In this document: one piece after another, positions 17,243-26,013 of the stretch
Layout: each line of letters opens with the position of its first letter
How positions within the stretch are numbered: position 1 is the first letter of the stretch
Origin: an uncultured Acidobacteriia bacterium
GTDB taxonomy: Bacteria > Acidobacteriota > Terriglobia > Bryobacterales > Bryobacteraceae
DNA: 64,000 nt
Assembly: GCA_903881085.1 (NCBI GenBank)
Contig: CAIRSA010000126.1
Span: 1-64,000 of the forward strand
Reading direction: 5' to 3'
Translations under genes and position numbers: made by a program
Notes under the pieces: model-generated
Database searches by the model: none
Told to the model about the DNA's origin: nothing
The model's input: only the letters and a program-made list of their open reading frames with translations

Positions 17243-17454
17243 TCTGAGGCTTCTCCATTCTTACGAGCAACGGATGTGGGCGGCCAGCCCCTCAGTGTTA
17301 CTTCACAGTTTAGCGCAGTAGAAGTGCCGTGTTTTGTCGTTCCGCAAAGGCCTGAGAAGCACCGAAGCGGCATTCTCATTGAAGTCCAATAGCGCCCTCG
17401 GCCGTTGCAGCATCGAATCCTAACCCGCCGCCGTTAGGGTGTACAATAACCCAA

Positions 17455-18402
17455 ATGGCTCCCGACCCCGCGAAACCTCGCCCCGCGCCCCGCGGTTCCA
17501 TCGACATGGACGCGTTAAAGGTATTCCTCAGTTCGGTCGGTTCCTATGCAGGCCCCGACCTCATTCTCAGCCCCGGTAAAGAGCTTTATCACTATACGAG
17601 TCTGCAAGGACTCCTTGGCATTATCGAGAATAGCGATCTTTGGCTCACCCACACGCTTTACCTGAACGACGAAGAAGAAATGCGGCATGGTGACCATGTG
17701 GCCGCGCAGGCCATTGCCGCCGCGCTCGCCAGTTCCGCCGCTGACGCGAAGAAGAGTGAATATCTCAACCAACTCGAAGCCCTTCTTCGCCGCCCCTCGA
17801 ACGAAAGCGTCTACATCTGCTGTTTCTGCCAGCACGATAACCTGCTAAGCCAGTGGCGTGGCTACGGCGCTAACGGCGCAGGCGTCAGTCTCCAGTTCGA
17901 CTCCGCCGGCTTTGCGCCATGGGCCGGCGCGGATTGTTCCCATGGCCTCATGCGCTTCTGGAAAGTCTTCTATAAAGCCGAAACTCAGCGCCGGATCGTT
18001 GATGCAGCAATTAACAATAGCTGGAACCAGCACCTCGACCCCGTCCTCTGCGCACAGCGCGCCGCCGATGCCATCCAGTTCTTCATCCCAACTTTCAAGA
18101 ACCCCGATTTCGAGGCAGAATCCGAATGGCGTCTCATCTTCACTCCCAATCCGCAATGCCTGATTAAGCCGCGCTTCCGCGTGCGCGACACCATGCTCGT
18201 CCCATACTACCGGCTGCGGGACATTGCCCAGCCGCCGTTGCCCGCGCCGGCCGCGGCTCCGCCTCAATTGCCCATCAGCCACGTCACGGTAGGTCCCGGG
18301 GCGGCCAAGTTGATGAACGTCGAAAGCGTCCGGATGCTCTTGAATGGCTACGGATACACCAGCATTCCAATCAAAGCGTCCAATACGCCATTCAGGGGGT
18401 GA
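17455..18402 (+). CDS. DUF2971 family protein (cargo)
   Basis: A 315-residue protein with the DUF2971 pattern: KELYHYTSLQGLLGIIENSD, LWLTHTLYLNDEEEMRHGD, YICCFCQHDNLLSQWRGYG, GAGVSLQF and ESEWRLIF. The family is widespread next to mobile and defence genes but has no proven activity. The conserved H-Y-T...L-N-D-x-x-E arrangement resembles ADP-ribosyltransferase-like folds, which is my inference. A TACAAT at 17442-17447 ends seven bases before the ATG, suggesting a nearly leaderless transcript. It stands alone on the plus strand within the element. Confidence 0.8.
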   Translation: MAPDPAKPRPAPRGSIDMDALKVFLSSVGSYAGPDLILSPGKELYHYTSLQGLLGIIENSDLWLTHTLYLNDEEEMRHGDHVAAQAIAAALASSAADAKKSEYLNQLEALLRRPSNESVYICCFCQHDNLLSQWRGYGANGAGVSLQFDSAGFAPWAGADCSHGLMRFWKVFYKAETQRRIVDAAINNSWNQHLDPVLCAQRAADAIQFFIPTFKNPDFEAESEWRLIFTPNPQCLIKPRFRVRDTMLVPYYRLRDIAQPPLPAPAAAPPQLPISHVTVGPGAAKLMNVESVRMLLNGYGYTSIPIKASNTPFRG

Positions 18403-18692
18403 GGGATTTCAGCCCGGGCGTTCGGATTTTGTCGGCTCGGAGCGGACTCGGAGAGATTGGTTTAACAGCCCCAAACGGCGACGTGGAAAGTGTAGCGCGT
18501 CTCCGGTTGGATCGTCGGCTATCTGTACATGCGTCGAAATGTGGCGGACGCGGGAGACCCCATTCTCCGAGTCGCGCGTGATCCGGCCAAAGCGGCAGAT
18601 CGGTAAACGCTGCGCGACTAGGCAGGAGGAAATGGAGGCGCCGTTCATTTAATGGCAGCTACTAGACGGAGTGGACCATTAGCATTTAGGGC
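18403..18692. other. Non-coding stretch with an IS-end-like segment
   Basis: No convincing gene. The stretch 18555-18595 (CTCCGAGTCGCGCGTGATCC region) resembles the subterminal part of the element's left end at 16455-16490 (TTCCGAGTGGCGCGTGATGC). This suggests both descend from the non-coding end of one insertion sequence. It separates the DUF2971 gene from the convergent 18693-19313 gene. Confidence 0.45.
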
Positions 18693-19313
18693 TCACGCAT
18701 CGTTCTTGAGCCAAGCAATCACCATACCCCGGTAATCCCAGAACGTCAGTTCGGACGCCCTCCGCTTGGTTCTCCTGCACAGCGCTGGCAACTGTCTCCT
18801 GAACCGGCGATACTGCTGAACCATGGAATCTCCGCCCGGAGCGTCATCGCGGCCGGATTCGGTTACCAACCAATCGCGGACGGCTGTGATCGCTTGCGAT
18901 GGTAATCCTTTGTGAGCGCGCACATCCCTGCCACTGAGATCGGATAGGGACTTCCGGTATCGATAGCCTTCCTTGTCGAGGATCAGGCAGCTCTTCTGCG
19001 TCCGACTTGCAAACTCGTACCCAAGGAACAGGCCCAGTTCAAAGGGCATGTTGTGGCGGGGCAGGCGGGTCCTGGGATCAATCTTCATGTAGGAGAGATC
19101 GTGAATACAAAAAGTACACGATTCAATCAGGTTGAGGATCTTGGTAAGCCGTTCTTCAGTGCCGCTGTCTTGATCGAGCGCACAACGAGGTTCAAAGCCT
19201 AACCCACAAACCGAAAAGACGATGGCATCGAAAATTCTCCGGTATGTGGGATCAAAAGGGCAATTGATAAAGACTGTTCGGTTGTTTGGTGCTACCCCAC
19301 GCCGTCGACCCAT
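18693..19313 (-). CDS. Nucleoside 2-deoxyribosyltransferase/TIR-like Rossmann protein (cargo)
   Basis: A 206-residue protein. The first ~130 residues show a flavodoxin-like pattern: RTVFINCPFDPTYRRIFDAI, FEPRCALDQDSGTEERLTKI, SCTFCIHDLSYM, then LPRHNMPFELGLFLGYEF. The Asp of the first strand and the Glu of MPFELG sit where nucleoside 2-deoxyribosyltransferases and TIR/SEFIR-type NADases keep catalytic residues. I place it in that superfamily by motif only. Members of this 'INCPFD' group often neighbour defence genes. It follows the DUF2188-like gene after 12 bp and is probably co-transcribed with it. A nucleotide- or NAD-consuming effector role is inference. Confidence 0.7.
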   Translation of the reverse strand: MGRRRGVAPNNRTVFINCPFDPTYRRIFDAIVFSVCGLGFEPRCALDQDSGTEERLTKILNLIESCTFCIHDLSYMKIDPRTRLPRHNMPFELGLFLGYEFASRTQKSCLILDKEGYRYRKSLSDLSGRDVRAHKGLPSQAITAVRDWLVTESGRDDAPGGDSMVQQYRRFRRQLPALCRRTKRRASELTFWDYRGMVIAWLKNDA

Positions 19314-19325
19314 CTGTTCCGTGCG

Positions 19326-19745
19326 TCAGGCTACCTGGAGTCGGCGTTTGCGCTTTTGGCTCGATTTAGATCGCGCTGACTCCTTTTTCAAATCGCGCTC
19401 TACCGCCTCCACGAGGTCATGCAGAACGGCCACTCCGGCCGCCACAAGGCCGGTGATAACGAGAGCCTTTACGGCGGTGTCGAACAGTGAGGTGTTGTCT
19501 CCTTGGCCAGTTGCTTGAGGTATCTGGTATTGCGGTAGTTGGTAATGCGCGACGGTTTCCGTATTTCCAGTCGTGCTGAATAGCACGACTTGGCTTGGTT
19601 GGTTTGCGGCGGCAATAGATTTCGCGTTCGCCAAGGCAGCAGCCTTCGATGGAAAGCTCCATCCGTGGCGATTAAGGTCAACGACGGTCCACGCTCCCTG
19701 TTCGGTGGGAACGACGTGGATGGTTCGCCCTGTGTGTACCAACAT
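19326..19745 (-). CDS. DUF2188-like protein with a membrane segment (cargo)
   Basis: A 139-residue protein. The N-terminal ~55 residues (RTIHVVPTEQGAWTVVDLNR, then FPSKAAALANAKSIAAAN) resemble the small DUF2188 domain. After a Gln-rich linker there is one hydrophobic helix (AVKALVITGLVAAGVAVL), then a basic tail rich in Lys, Arg and Ser. The protein may therefore be anchored with the DUF2188 domain facing the cytoplasm. First gene of the leftward pair with 18693-19313. Confidence 0.65.
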   Translation of the reverse strand: MLVHTGRTIHVVPTEQGAWTVVDLNRHGWSFPSKAAALANAKSIAAANQPSQVVLFSTTGNTETVAHYQLPQYQIPQATGQGDNTSLFDTAVKALVITGLVAAGVAVLHDLVEAVERDLKKESARSKSSQKRKRRLQVA

Positions 19746-20119
19746 ATTTTCATTCTAGCGCGGTTGTTGAACGATGACCATCTCTACTACTTTAGGCTGT
19801 TAGATCTCGTGACGAGTGCCGGCGACACGCCTACGGATGATGCCAAAGGAACCCGTAGCTCCTCCCTGAGGTCGTAGTGTTTACCTGTACCACTGAATGG
19901 ATCGTCGGCAACTCGGAAAGAGTTTCGGCTCCCGATTTGCCGCCGCAACGCTTTCACGTTGGGTTGCGGCAACGTTCGATATCGCAACGACGGGCCTTCG
20001 GCCCGATTTGCTGGGTTTTAGCGTTGCGAAATTGTATTGCGTTACGGTCGGGAATGGCGACGGGTTTACGCAACGCCCAGTTCGGGGCGTGCCCGGTCCT
20101 TGGCGTGCCGCCTGGCCGG
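19746..20119. other. Non-coding right part of the cargo element
   Basis: No gene supported on either strand. It contains several short inverted repeats built from CGTTGCG/CGCAACG between about 19940 and 20080 and a tight hairpin CGGGCCTTCGGCCCG near 19994-20008. It may serve as a terminator, structured RNA or subterminal transposition sequence. I see no promoter that is convincing. Confidence 0.5.
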
Positions 20120-20169
20120 TACGCCAAATAGCGTGCAAACTTTTACGCCAGATAATTTGCAAAGTGACA
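20120..20169 (-). repeat. Right terminal inverted repeat
   Basis: Reverse complement of 16383-16432 at 49 of 50 positions, ending AAAGTGACA at 20169. It is followed directly by the target duplication GCCCAG (20170-20175). Confidence 0.9.
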
Positions 20170-20377
20170 GCCCAGCCTGCTCCAGCCGAAATCGGATCGC
20201 GGAAATCGGGTCCGGTAGATCACTAGCATGATGGGCGCTTTCGTAAGTGTCCACCAACGCCAACAAGACATCCCGAGTATCGCCGTCCGCGCTACCCTCC
20301 GCCGCTCCCCACAGCCGCTCAATTTCACGCAACGCTGCTTCGTGGTCGTCGGCGCTTTTGATAGGTCTAATCGCCAT
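20170..20377 (-). pseudogene. higA: 5' half of a split HigA-like antitoxin gene
   Basis: From the ATG at 20377 the frame reads MAIRPIKSADDHEAALREIE and continues to RFRLEQAGL, the N-terminal half of HigA-type antitoxins. It then runs into the right end of the element, after which the reading is transposon sequence. The remainder of the antitoxin is at 16206-16382. Its start overlaps the end of the higB-like remnant. Confidence 0.85.
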
Positions 20378-20558
20378 ACCTCACCTTCCTTGCATCGATC
20401 TGGTCATACGCATTCTTCACATTGGCCAAGCTCCGCCAATCAGCGTACTCGACTTCAAAGCAACTGGCACTCAGGGGAGATCTGACCAAACTTTCATCTT
20501 TGTGTCCCCTGAGTGTTTCGACAAAGCGTGCCAGCATTGACCTCACTATTGCTCGCAA
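20367..20558 (-). pseudogene. higB: Degenerate HigB-like toxin remnant
   Basis: A 63-residue frame upstream of the HigA half. RFVETLRGHKDES and EVEYADWRSLANVK fit the N-terminal half of HigB mRNA interferases. YDQIDARKV fits the extreme C-terminus. The middle (~40 residues, including the normal 'VVFNI.GN.YRL' block) is missing, so it looks like an internal deletion that kept the frame. With the toxin disabled, loss of the antitoxin by transposon insertion would be harmless. Confidence 0.6.
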
Positions 20559-20693
20559 ATTGGTGCCCCATCATAACGTGTGCCCGATTTGGACAAAATA
20601 GTATTGGACGAGACCTATGAAAATGAAGCACTCCTCCAAATACAACAACCCCCTTTCTGACGCCCCGGCCGCCCGCCTAAAAGAATCAGCCGT

Positions 20694-20758
20694 TTTTATC
20701 CGTGTCCATCCGTGTGGATCCGTGGCCAATGTTCTTCAATCACCGCCTCTCCCCAACT
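20694..20758. repeat. Dispersed 'ATCCGTG' repeat, copy C
   Basis: Reads TTTATCCGTGTCCATCCGTG, then TGGATCCGTGGCCAATGTTC, and ends in CACCGCCTCTCCCCAAC. It aligns with copy B over its whole length. The 20559-20832 interval around it holds no convincing gene; a 47-codon frame at 20617-20760 is mostly repeat. Confidence 0.8.
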
Positions 20759-20832
20759 GAATCTCCCCCAAAATCAATCACCTCCAAAAACCCACCCCCG
20801 TTTTCCTTGACCCGCAATGCTATACCACGGAC

Positions 20833-21246
20833 ATGACAAAAGCTGAACACTACCTACGAACATTCATGCACCATCGCATCTCCTTCGCACAGCACTATAA
20901 ATCCAGGGTCGCCTACTATCAGCCGGAAAACGCCGAAGAGGCCGCCGTGGTCGACATCATAGCCCGCAATCAATGGCGCTTGCTACGCGTCAAGAAACTC
21001 GCCAGTCTCCTTCACAATGCTTTCTTCGCCATGCTCAGTGAAGCCTTTACCGAAAAGAAACCGTGTGCGGAGGAACCGCCCTCGGTAATTCCCCCCTATC
21101 TAATGCCACTTCTAAACCGCGAAGGCATCCGAATCAGGTTCCGCGAAATCGAACGCGCCGCTTCCCTGAATATGCAATTCGCCCTCCGCCAAATAGCTAA
21201 ATTGCAGAACGAACCCAAAAATCGCCTCCAACACATTGATCCCTAA
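20833..21246 (+). CDS. Hypothetical helical protein
   Basis: A 137-residue, mostly helical, basic protein starting MTKAEHYLRTFMHHRISFAQ. The block EEAAVVDIIARNQWRLLRVKKLASLL resembles a helical motif seen in many uncharacterised acidobacterial proteins (acidic helix, then W-R-L-x-R). No signal peptide, membrane segment or catalytic motif. It sits between the mobile region and hslV with no obvious operon partner. Confidence 0.55.
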   Translation: MTKAEHYLRTFMHHRISFAQHYKSRVAYYQPENAEEAAVVDIIARNQWRLLRVKKLASLLHNAFFAMLSEAFTEKKPCAEEPPSVIPPYLMPLLNREGIRIRFREIERAASLNMQFALRQIAKLQNEPKNRLQHIDP

Positions 21247-21336
21247 ACTACTTCCCGCTCCAAAAACGAACCCAAACCACCCCCGCACCCAAAACAGTGC
21301 GCTAAAATAGAATCTCAACCACAAACGCGGTAACTA

Positions 21337-21876
21337 ATGACACAGAAAATTCGATCGACGACCGTCCTTTGCGTCCGCCGCAATGGCAAGGTCGTCATGG
21401 CGGCCGACGGTCAAGTCACCTTCGGCCAGGAAGTCCTGAAATCTTCCGCAAAGAAACTCCGGCGGCTCTATAACAATAAGGTGGCGGCCGGCTTTGCCGG
21501 CTCCACCGCCGACGCCTTCAGCCTGTTCGCCCGCTTCGAAGCCAAGCTCGAACAGCACTCCGGCAAGATCGATCGCAGCGCGGTCGAACTGGCCAAGGAT
21601 TGGCGCACCGACAAGGTCCTGCGCCATCTCGAAGCGCTCCTTCTCGTCGCGGACATGGAGAAGACCTACATCCTCAGCGGCAACGGCGATGTCATCGAGC
21701 CCGATGAAAACGTCGCCGCCATCGGCTCCGGCGGGCCGTTCGCCAAAGCCGCGGCCACCGCCCTCTACGAAAACACCAAGCTCTCGGCCCGCGAAATCGT
21801 CGAAAAATCCATGGAAATCGCCGGCAAAATCTGCATCTACACCAACCTGAATCTCACGTTTGAGGAGCTCGGCTAA
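21337..21876 (+). CDS. hslV: ATP-dependent protease subunit HslV
   Basis: The 179-residue peptidase subunit of the HslUV (ClpQY) protease. After a short propeptide (MTQKIRS) the mature N-terminus would be [20 protein letters not shown], with Thr8 as the catalytic nucleophile. The blocks [39 protein letters not shown] and ICIYTNLN are all present. It forms a double hexamer in the cytoplasm that is capped by HslU. The stop TAA shares its last base with the ATG of hslU. Confidence 0.97.
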   Translation: MTQKIRSTTVLCVRRNGKVVMAADGQVTFGQEVLKSSAKKLRRLYNNKVAAGFAGSTADAFSLFARFEAKLEQHSGKIDRSAVELAKDWRTDKVLRHLEALLLVADMEKTYILSGNGDVIEPDENVAAIGSGGPFAKAAATALYENTKLSAREIVEKSMEIAGKICIYTNLNLTFEELG

Positions 21877-23234
21877 TGGTCATCTACCTCCCCACGCAAC
21901 CCAACGAAGAGACTCCGCTGCTTGACGAACTCACGCCCCGCGAAATCGTCCGCGAACTCGACAAATACGTAATCGGCCAGGCCGACGCCAAGCGCGCCGT
22001 CGCCATCGCCCTCCGCAACCGCGTCCGCCGCCAGAAGCTCGAGCCCGAAATGGCCGAGGATGTCATGCCCAAAAACATCCTCATGATCGGCCCCACCGGC
22101 GTCGGCAAAACCGAAATCGCCCGCCGCCTCGCCCGCCTCGCCAACTCGCCCTTCCTCAAAGTGGAAGCCAGCAAGTTCACTGAAGTCGGCTACGTCGGCC
22201 GCGACGTCGAAAGCATGATCCGCGATCTGGTCGAAATCTCCATCGACATGGTGCGCGAAGAGCGCCTCGATGAAGTCGCCGACCGCGCCGAAAAGAACGC
22301 CGAAGAAAAACTGCTCGACCTGCTCATGCCGGTGCCGCCTGAAGCCACCGAGTCCATCGAGCGCACCCGCGAAAAGCTGCGCGAAAAGCTCCGTGACGGC
22401 AAACTCGACGACAAGTCCGTCGAAATCGACGTCAAAGAGCGTGGCCCCGCCATCGAATTCGCCACCAACGCGCCGTTTGAAGAGATGGGCATGGATATCA
22501 AAGAGATCCTCCCCTCCCTGTTCGGCCAACGCACCCGCAAGCGCAAAATGAAGGTCGGCGAGGCCATGGAATACCTCATCCAGGAAGAGGAGCAGAAGCT
22601 CATCGACATGGATCAGGTCACCCGCGTTGCCACCGAGCGCGTGGAAAAGAACGGCATCATCTTCCTCGATGAAATCGATAAGATCGCCGGACGCGAAGGC
22701 GGCCACGGACCCGATGTCAGCCGCGAAGGAGTCCAGCGCGACATCCTGCCCATCGTCGAAGGCACCACAGTCAACACCCGCTACGGTTTCGTCCGGACCG
22801 ATCACATTCTCTTCATCGCCGCCGGCGCGTTCCACGTCTCGAAGCCCAGCGACATGATCCCCGAACTCCAGGGCCGTTTCCCCATTCGCGTGGAACTCAA
22901 GTCGCTCACCGAAGGCGATTTCATCCGCATCCTGAAAGAGCCCAAAAACGCGCTGATCAAGCAGTACATGGCGCTCATGGACACCGAAGGCATCAAGCTC
23001 ACGTTCACGGAAGACTCGCTCGAAGAGATCTCACGCTACGCTGCCAAGGTCAATGAACAGGCCGAAAACATTGGCGCGCGCCGCTTGCACACCATCATGG
23101 AAAAGCTGCTCGAAGAGATCTCGTTCGATGGCCCCGATCTGAAAAAGAAAAACGTTCGTATCGATCGCGCTTACGTCCAAAAGCAACTGGCGGCCATCGT
23201 CAAGGATCAGGATCTCAGCCGCTACATCCTCTAA
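21876..23234 (+). CDS. hslU: HslU unfoldase ATPase
   Basis: The 452-residue AAA+ unfoldase that feeds substrates to HslV. It starts with the family N-terminus ([20 protein letters not shown]). The Walker A GPTGVGKT is at residues 72-79, the I-domain at about 110-230, and the Walker B block [12 protein letters not shown] follows. The sensor block [20 protein letters not shown] is present, and the C-terminus SRYIL is the tail that docks into HslV. Full family length and no lesion. It overlaps hslV by one base and is followed after 6 bp by a lipoprotein gene. Confidence 0.97.
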   Translation: MVIYLPTQPNEETPLLDELTPREIVRELDKYVIGQADAKRAVAIALRNRVRRQKLEPEMAEDVMPKNILMIGPTGVGKTEIARRLARLANSPFLKVEASKFTEVGYVGRDVESMIRDLVEISIDMVREERLDEVADRAEKNAEEKLLDLLMPVPPEATESIERTREKLREKLRDGKLDDKSVEIDVKERGPAIEFATNAPFEEMGMDIKEILPSLFGQRTRKRKMKVGEAMEYLIQEEEQKLIDMDQVTRVATERVEKNGIIFLDEIDKIAGREGGHGPDVSREGVQRDILPIVEGTTVNTRYGFVRTDHILFIAAGAFHVSKPSDMIPELQGRFPIRVELKSLTEGDFIRILKEPKNALIKQYMALMDTEGIKLTFTEDSLEEISRYAAKVNEQAENIGARRLHTIMEKLLEEISFDGPDLKKKNVRIDRAYVQKQLAAIVKDQDLSRYIL

Positions 23235-23240
23235 CCGACT

Positions 23241-24212
23241 ATGACGCGCCTTGCCATCGGATCGCTCTTCGCCGCCACGCTCGTGCTCTCGGGCTGTGGC
23301 TACGTTGGCGATCCTTTGCCTCCCGCGCTCAACATGCCGCTCCAGATCACAGACCTCACCGCCATACAGCGCGGCAGCAAAATGATCGTGGAGTTCACCA
23401 TCCCTCCCAAGACCACCGAAGGCCTGCCCGTAGTCTCTGTGGAATCCGTTGAACTGCGTGCCGGCCCCAACGATGCTCCCTCCTTCAACATTGATTCCTG
23501 GGCCACATCCGCGCGGCTTCTCAAGACAGACCGCCTGAAGCCAGGCGAGGTCCACGTGGAAGAATCCATAGCCGCATGGCAGAACAAAGAAGTCATCATC
23601 GTTGCCCGTCTCATCAATCACAAGGGCCGCAAATCGCAGTGGTCCAATATCCTGATCCTGCCCATTGTCGCGCCAGTCGCCATGCCCGCGGCGGTCAAAC
23701 CGGAATCGACGCCCGATGGAGTCCACCTCACCTGGACCGCTCCAGACGCCACCAGATTCCGCATCTTCCGCGGCAACGATGAGCTTGCGAAGTCCGACAA
23801 GCCCGAATACCTCGATAAGGACACGCAGTACGGCAAGGAGTACGTCTACAGTGTGCAGGCCCTGCGCAAGACCGGCGAACGCGAAGCCGAAAGCGACATC
23901 TCAGCCCCTGTCAAGATCACACCGGCCGATACGTTCCCGCCCGCGGCGCCCACCGGCGCATCCGCCATCACCGGCACCGCGACCATCGAACTCAACTGGG
24001 ATCGCAACACCGAATCCGACTTCAAGAACTACCGCATCTTCCGCGCCGCAGGCACGGCAGACTTCGAAAAGATCGCTGACGGCGTAGAGGCGCCGGCCTA
24101 TAGCGATCGCACCATCAAGTCCGGCATCGCATACAAGTATGTGATTACCGCTGTGGATCAGGCAGGCAACGAAAGCCCCCGGTCCAATGTAGTGGAGATA
24201 ACAGCCCCATGA
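23241..24212 (+). CDS. Lipoprotein with fibronectin type III domains
   Basis: A 323-residue exported protein with a type II signal peptide (LFAATLVLSGC, lipobox Cys at about 19). It has three beta-sandwich-like segments; the last two (about 150-225 and 235-320) read as fibronectin type III domains (for example IELNWDRNTESDFKNYRIFR, YKYVITAVDQAGNESP). The function is unknown; it is probably an envelope protein. It starts 6 bp after hslU and overlaps the following FAH gene by ATGA, so it is embedded in the hslVU transcription unit. Confidence 0.85.
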   Translation: MTRLAIGSLFAATLVLSGCGYVGDPLPPALNMPLQITDLTAIQRGSKMIVEFTIPPKTTEGLPVVSVESVELRAGPNDAPSFNIDSWATSARLLKTDRLKPGEVHVEESIAAWQNKEVIIVARLINHKGRKSQWSNILILPIVAPVAMPAAVKPESTPDGVHLTWTAPDATRFRIFRGNDELAKSDKPEYLDKDTQYGKEYVYSVQALRKTGEREAESDISAPVKITPADTFPPAAPTGASAITGTATIELNWDRNTESDFKNYRIFRAAGTADFEKIADGVEAPAYSDRTIKSGIAYKYVITAVDQAGNESPRSNVVEITAP

Positions 24213-25009
24213 CCAAACACATTCGCTTCTCACTGAACCGCAACGCGGAACCCACAACTCCAGACAGCTCCCCGCTTTCCCGCTACGGAGTGCTCGATGG
24301 CGATAGCGTCATCGAAACCGAAGCTGCCTGGGACACCGAAGGCATCGCCGAACATGCGGTCGCAGATGTGCGCTTGCTACCGGCGGTATGGCCTTCGAAG
24401 ATCGTCTGCGTCGGGCGCAACTATTCTGACCACGCCAAGGAACTGGGCAATGCAGTCCCCGCCGAGCCGCTCATCTTTATGAAGCCGGTTTCGTCGTTGA
24501 TTGCCAGTGGCGACGACATCATCGCCCCCTCCATCTCGCAGTTGGTCAGCTTCGAAGGCGAACTCGGCCTCATCATCGGCCGCAGCGCGCGCAACATCGC
24601 AGCGTCCGACTGGCACCGTTATGTGTGGGGCTACACCTGCGTCAACGACGTAACCGCCCGCGACCTGCAAAAGAAAGATGGCCAGTGGACGCGCGGCAAA
24701 GGTTTCGACACCTTCTGCCCCACCGGCCCGTGGATTGTCCCCGCCACGGAAGTGGATTTCAACTCCCTGCGCGTGCAGACGTTCGTCAATGGCGAAGTGA
24801 AGCAGGATGCGCCGGTCACGGATATGATCTTCGATCCCGGTGCTATACTCGCTTTTGTCACAAGATTTATGACCCTGGAGCCGGGCGACCTGATCGCCAC
24901 CGGAACCCCTTCAGGCGTCGGACCGATCGTAGCTGGCGATACCGTCAAGGTACATATAGAAGGTGTAGCGACTCTAGAGAATCGAGTGAAAAATGAAAAT
25001 CTTTCTTGA
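24209..25009 (+). CDS. Fumarylacetoacetate hydrolase-family enzyme
   Basis: A 266-residue FAH-superfamily protein with the family core: [42 protein letters not shown] (metal-binding Glu pair), [20 protein letters not shown] and [11 protein letters not shown]. Members hydrolyse or decarboxylate beta-diketo acids such as acylpyruvates; the substrate here is not determined. The ATG overlaps the upstream lipoprotein stop, and the last 17 bp overlap the transaldolase gene. Confidence 0.9.
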   Translation: MTKHIRFSLNRNAEPTTPDSSPLSRYGVLDGDSVIETEAAWDTEGIAEHAVADVRLLPAVWPSKIVCVGRNYSDHAKELGNAVPAEPLIFMKPVSSLIASGDDIIAPSISQLVSFEGELGLIIGRSARNIAASDWHRYVWGYTCVNDVTARDLQKKDGQWTRGKGFDTFCPTGPWIVPATEVDFNSLRVQTFVNGEVKQDAPVTDMIFDPGAILAFVTRFMTLEPGDLIATGTPSGVGPIVAGDTVKVHIEGVATLENRVKNENLS

Positions 25010-25646
25010 TACCGGTAATCTCGACGAACTGAAAAAAGCCGCCCAATGGGGAATTGTGGACGGCGTCACTACCAACCCTTCGTTAATCGCGAAGGAAGGT
25101 AAAAAGATTGAGGACCAGATCGCGGCGATCTGCGAGATCATTGATGGCGATATCAGCGCTGAGGTGGTCTCCACCAAAGCAGAAGATATGATCCCGGAAG
25201 GCCGCAAGCTGGCCAAGATCCACAAAAACGTTGTCGTGAAAGTGCCTCTCACGCGCGATGGCATCATCGCTTGTTCCACGCTGAGCAAGGAAGGCATCCG
25301 CCTCAACGTCACGTTGTGCTTCTCCGCCGGCCAGGCCTTGCTCGCCGCCAAAGCGGGCGCTTACATCATCAGCCCGTTCGTCGGCCGCATTGACGACATG
25401 GGTGGCAACGGAGTCGATCTGATCCGTCAGATCTGCACCATCTACAAGAACTACAACTTTAAAACGCAAGTGCTGGCCGCATCGCTACGCACTCCGCCTC
25501 ATGTAATCGATTGCGCCCTGGCGGGAGCTCACATCGGCACCATGCCGTTCAAGACTCTCGATATGTTGTTCAACCATCCCCTGACCGACAAAGGTCTCGA
25601 ACAGTTCATGAAAGACTGGGCAAAGGTATTCGAACCGACTAAATGA
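24993..25646 (+). CDS. Transaldolase / fructose-6-phosphate aldolase family enzyme
   Basis: A 217-residue short transaldolase of the TalC/Fsa type. The Schiff-base Lys is Lys83 in NVVVKVPLT, with [40 protein letters not shown] and [10 protein letters not shown] as the other family blocks. It works either in the pentose phosphate pathway or as a fructose-6-phosphate aldolase; the two are hard to separate from sequence. It overlaps the FAH gene by 17 bp and the next gene by ATGA. Confidence 0.92.
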   Translation: MKIFLDTGNLDELKKAAQWGIVDGVTTNPSLIAKEGKKIEDQIAAICEIIDGDISAEVVSTKAEDMIPEGRKLAKIHKNVVVKVPLTRDGIIACSTLSKEGIRLNVTLCFSAGQALLAAKAGAYIISPFVGRIDDMGGNGVDLIRQICTIYKNYNFKTQVLAASLRTPPHVIDCALAGAHIGTMPFKTLDMLFNHPLTDKGLEQFMKDWAKVFEPTK

Positions 25647-26008
25647 ACCTGCAGTTAGTCTTGCTCGCCGGCTTTTCCGTATTTCTGTTGGCGGCGGGCG
25701 TTGCAATTTTATTTCGAGTGCGTCGCGATCCAAACGAACGCGAAAAGCGGCGGCGTCTCGCCGTCGCTCAACGCGGCCGCATGGGCGAAGCCATGGTGAC
25801 CGATGTGAACGAGTCGAACCTGCACTACACGTATTCGATTGCAGGTGTAGCGTACAACACAGCCCAGGATGTTGCTGCGCTGCGGCCCCTGTTGCCCGAA
25901 GACCTGGCTACCCTGATTGGCAATGCTCACATGAAGTACATGGTGAACAACCCGGAGAATTCCATCATCATCAGTGAGCTTTGGAGTGGATTAAAAAAAG
26001 GAGCTTAA
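25643..26008 (+). CDS. Single-pass membrane protein, unknown function
   Basis: A 121-residue protein with an N-terminal membrane helix ([20 protein letters not shown]), a basic stretch ([12 protein letters not shown]) and a ~75-residue soluble domain with [20 protein letters not shown]. The soluble part vaguely resembles DUF3592-like domains. Translationally coupled to the transaldolase gene (ATGA). Function unknown. Confidence 0.75.
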   Translation: MNLQLVLLAGFSVFLLAAGVAILFRVRRDPNEREKRRRLAVAQRGRMGEAMVTDVNESNLHYTYSIAGVAYNTAQDVAALRPLLPEDLATLIGNAHMKYMVNNPENSIIISELWSGLKKGA

Positions 26009-26013
26009 GATTT

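Larger units (their letters stand above)
16383..20169. mobile_element. 3,787-bp TIR-bounded cargo transposon without transposase
   Basis: Bounded by 50-bp terminal inverted repeats (16383-16432 and 20120-20169, one mismatch) that begin 5'-TGTCAC and end GTGACA-3'. It is flanked by a 6-bp direct duplication GCCCAG (16377-16382 and 20170-20175). It lies inside a HigA-like gene whose halves rejoin in frame once the element and one GCCCAG are removed. It carries cargo genes (16514-16636, 16646-17242, 17455-18402, 18693-19313, 19326-19745) and nothing resembling a DDE, HUH or serine/tyrosine recombinase. It must have been moved in trans. Ends with TG..CA and tandem internal repeats are known for IS21 (IstA) and for Tn7/Tn5053/Tn552 (TnsB/TniA) elements; I cannot tell which applies. 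Confidence 0.85.

Noticed and set aside
19897..20226. 109-codon frame running out through the right end of the element
   Set aside because: It crosses the inverted repeat into the HigA remnant and has no recognisable domain; a product of insertion.
20617..20760. 47-codon frame between the HigB remnant and the 20833 gene
   Set aside because: More than half of it is the dispersed ATCCGTG repeat and the rest has no conserved feature.
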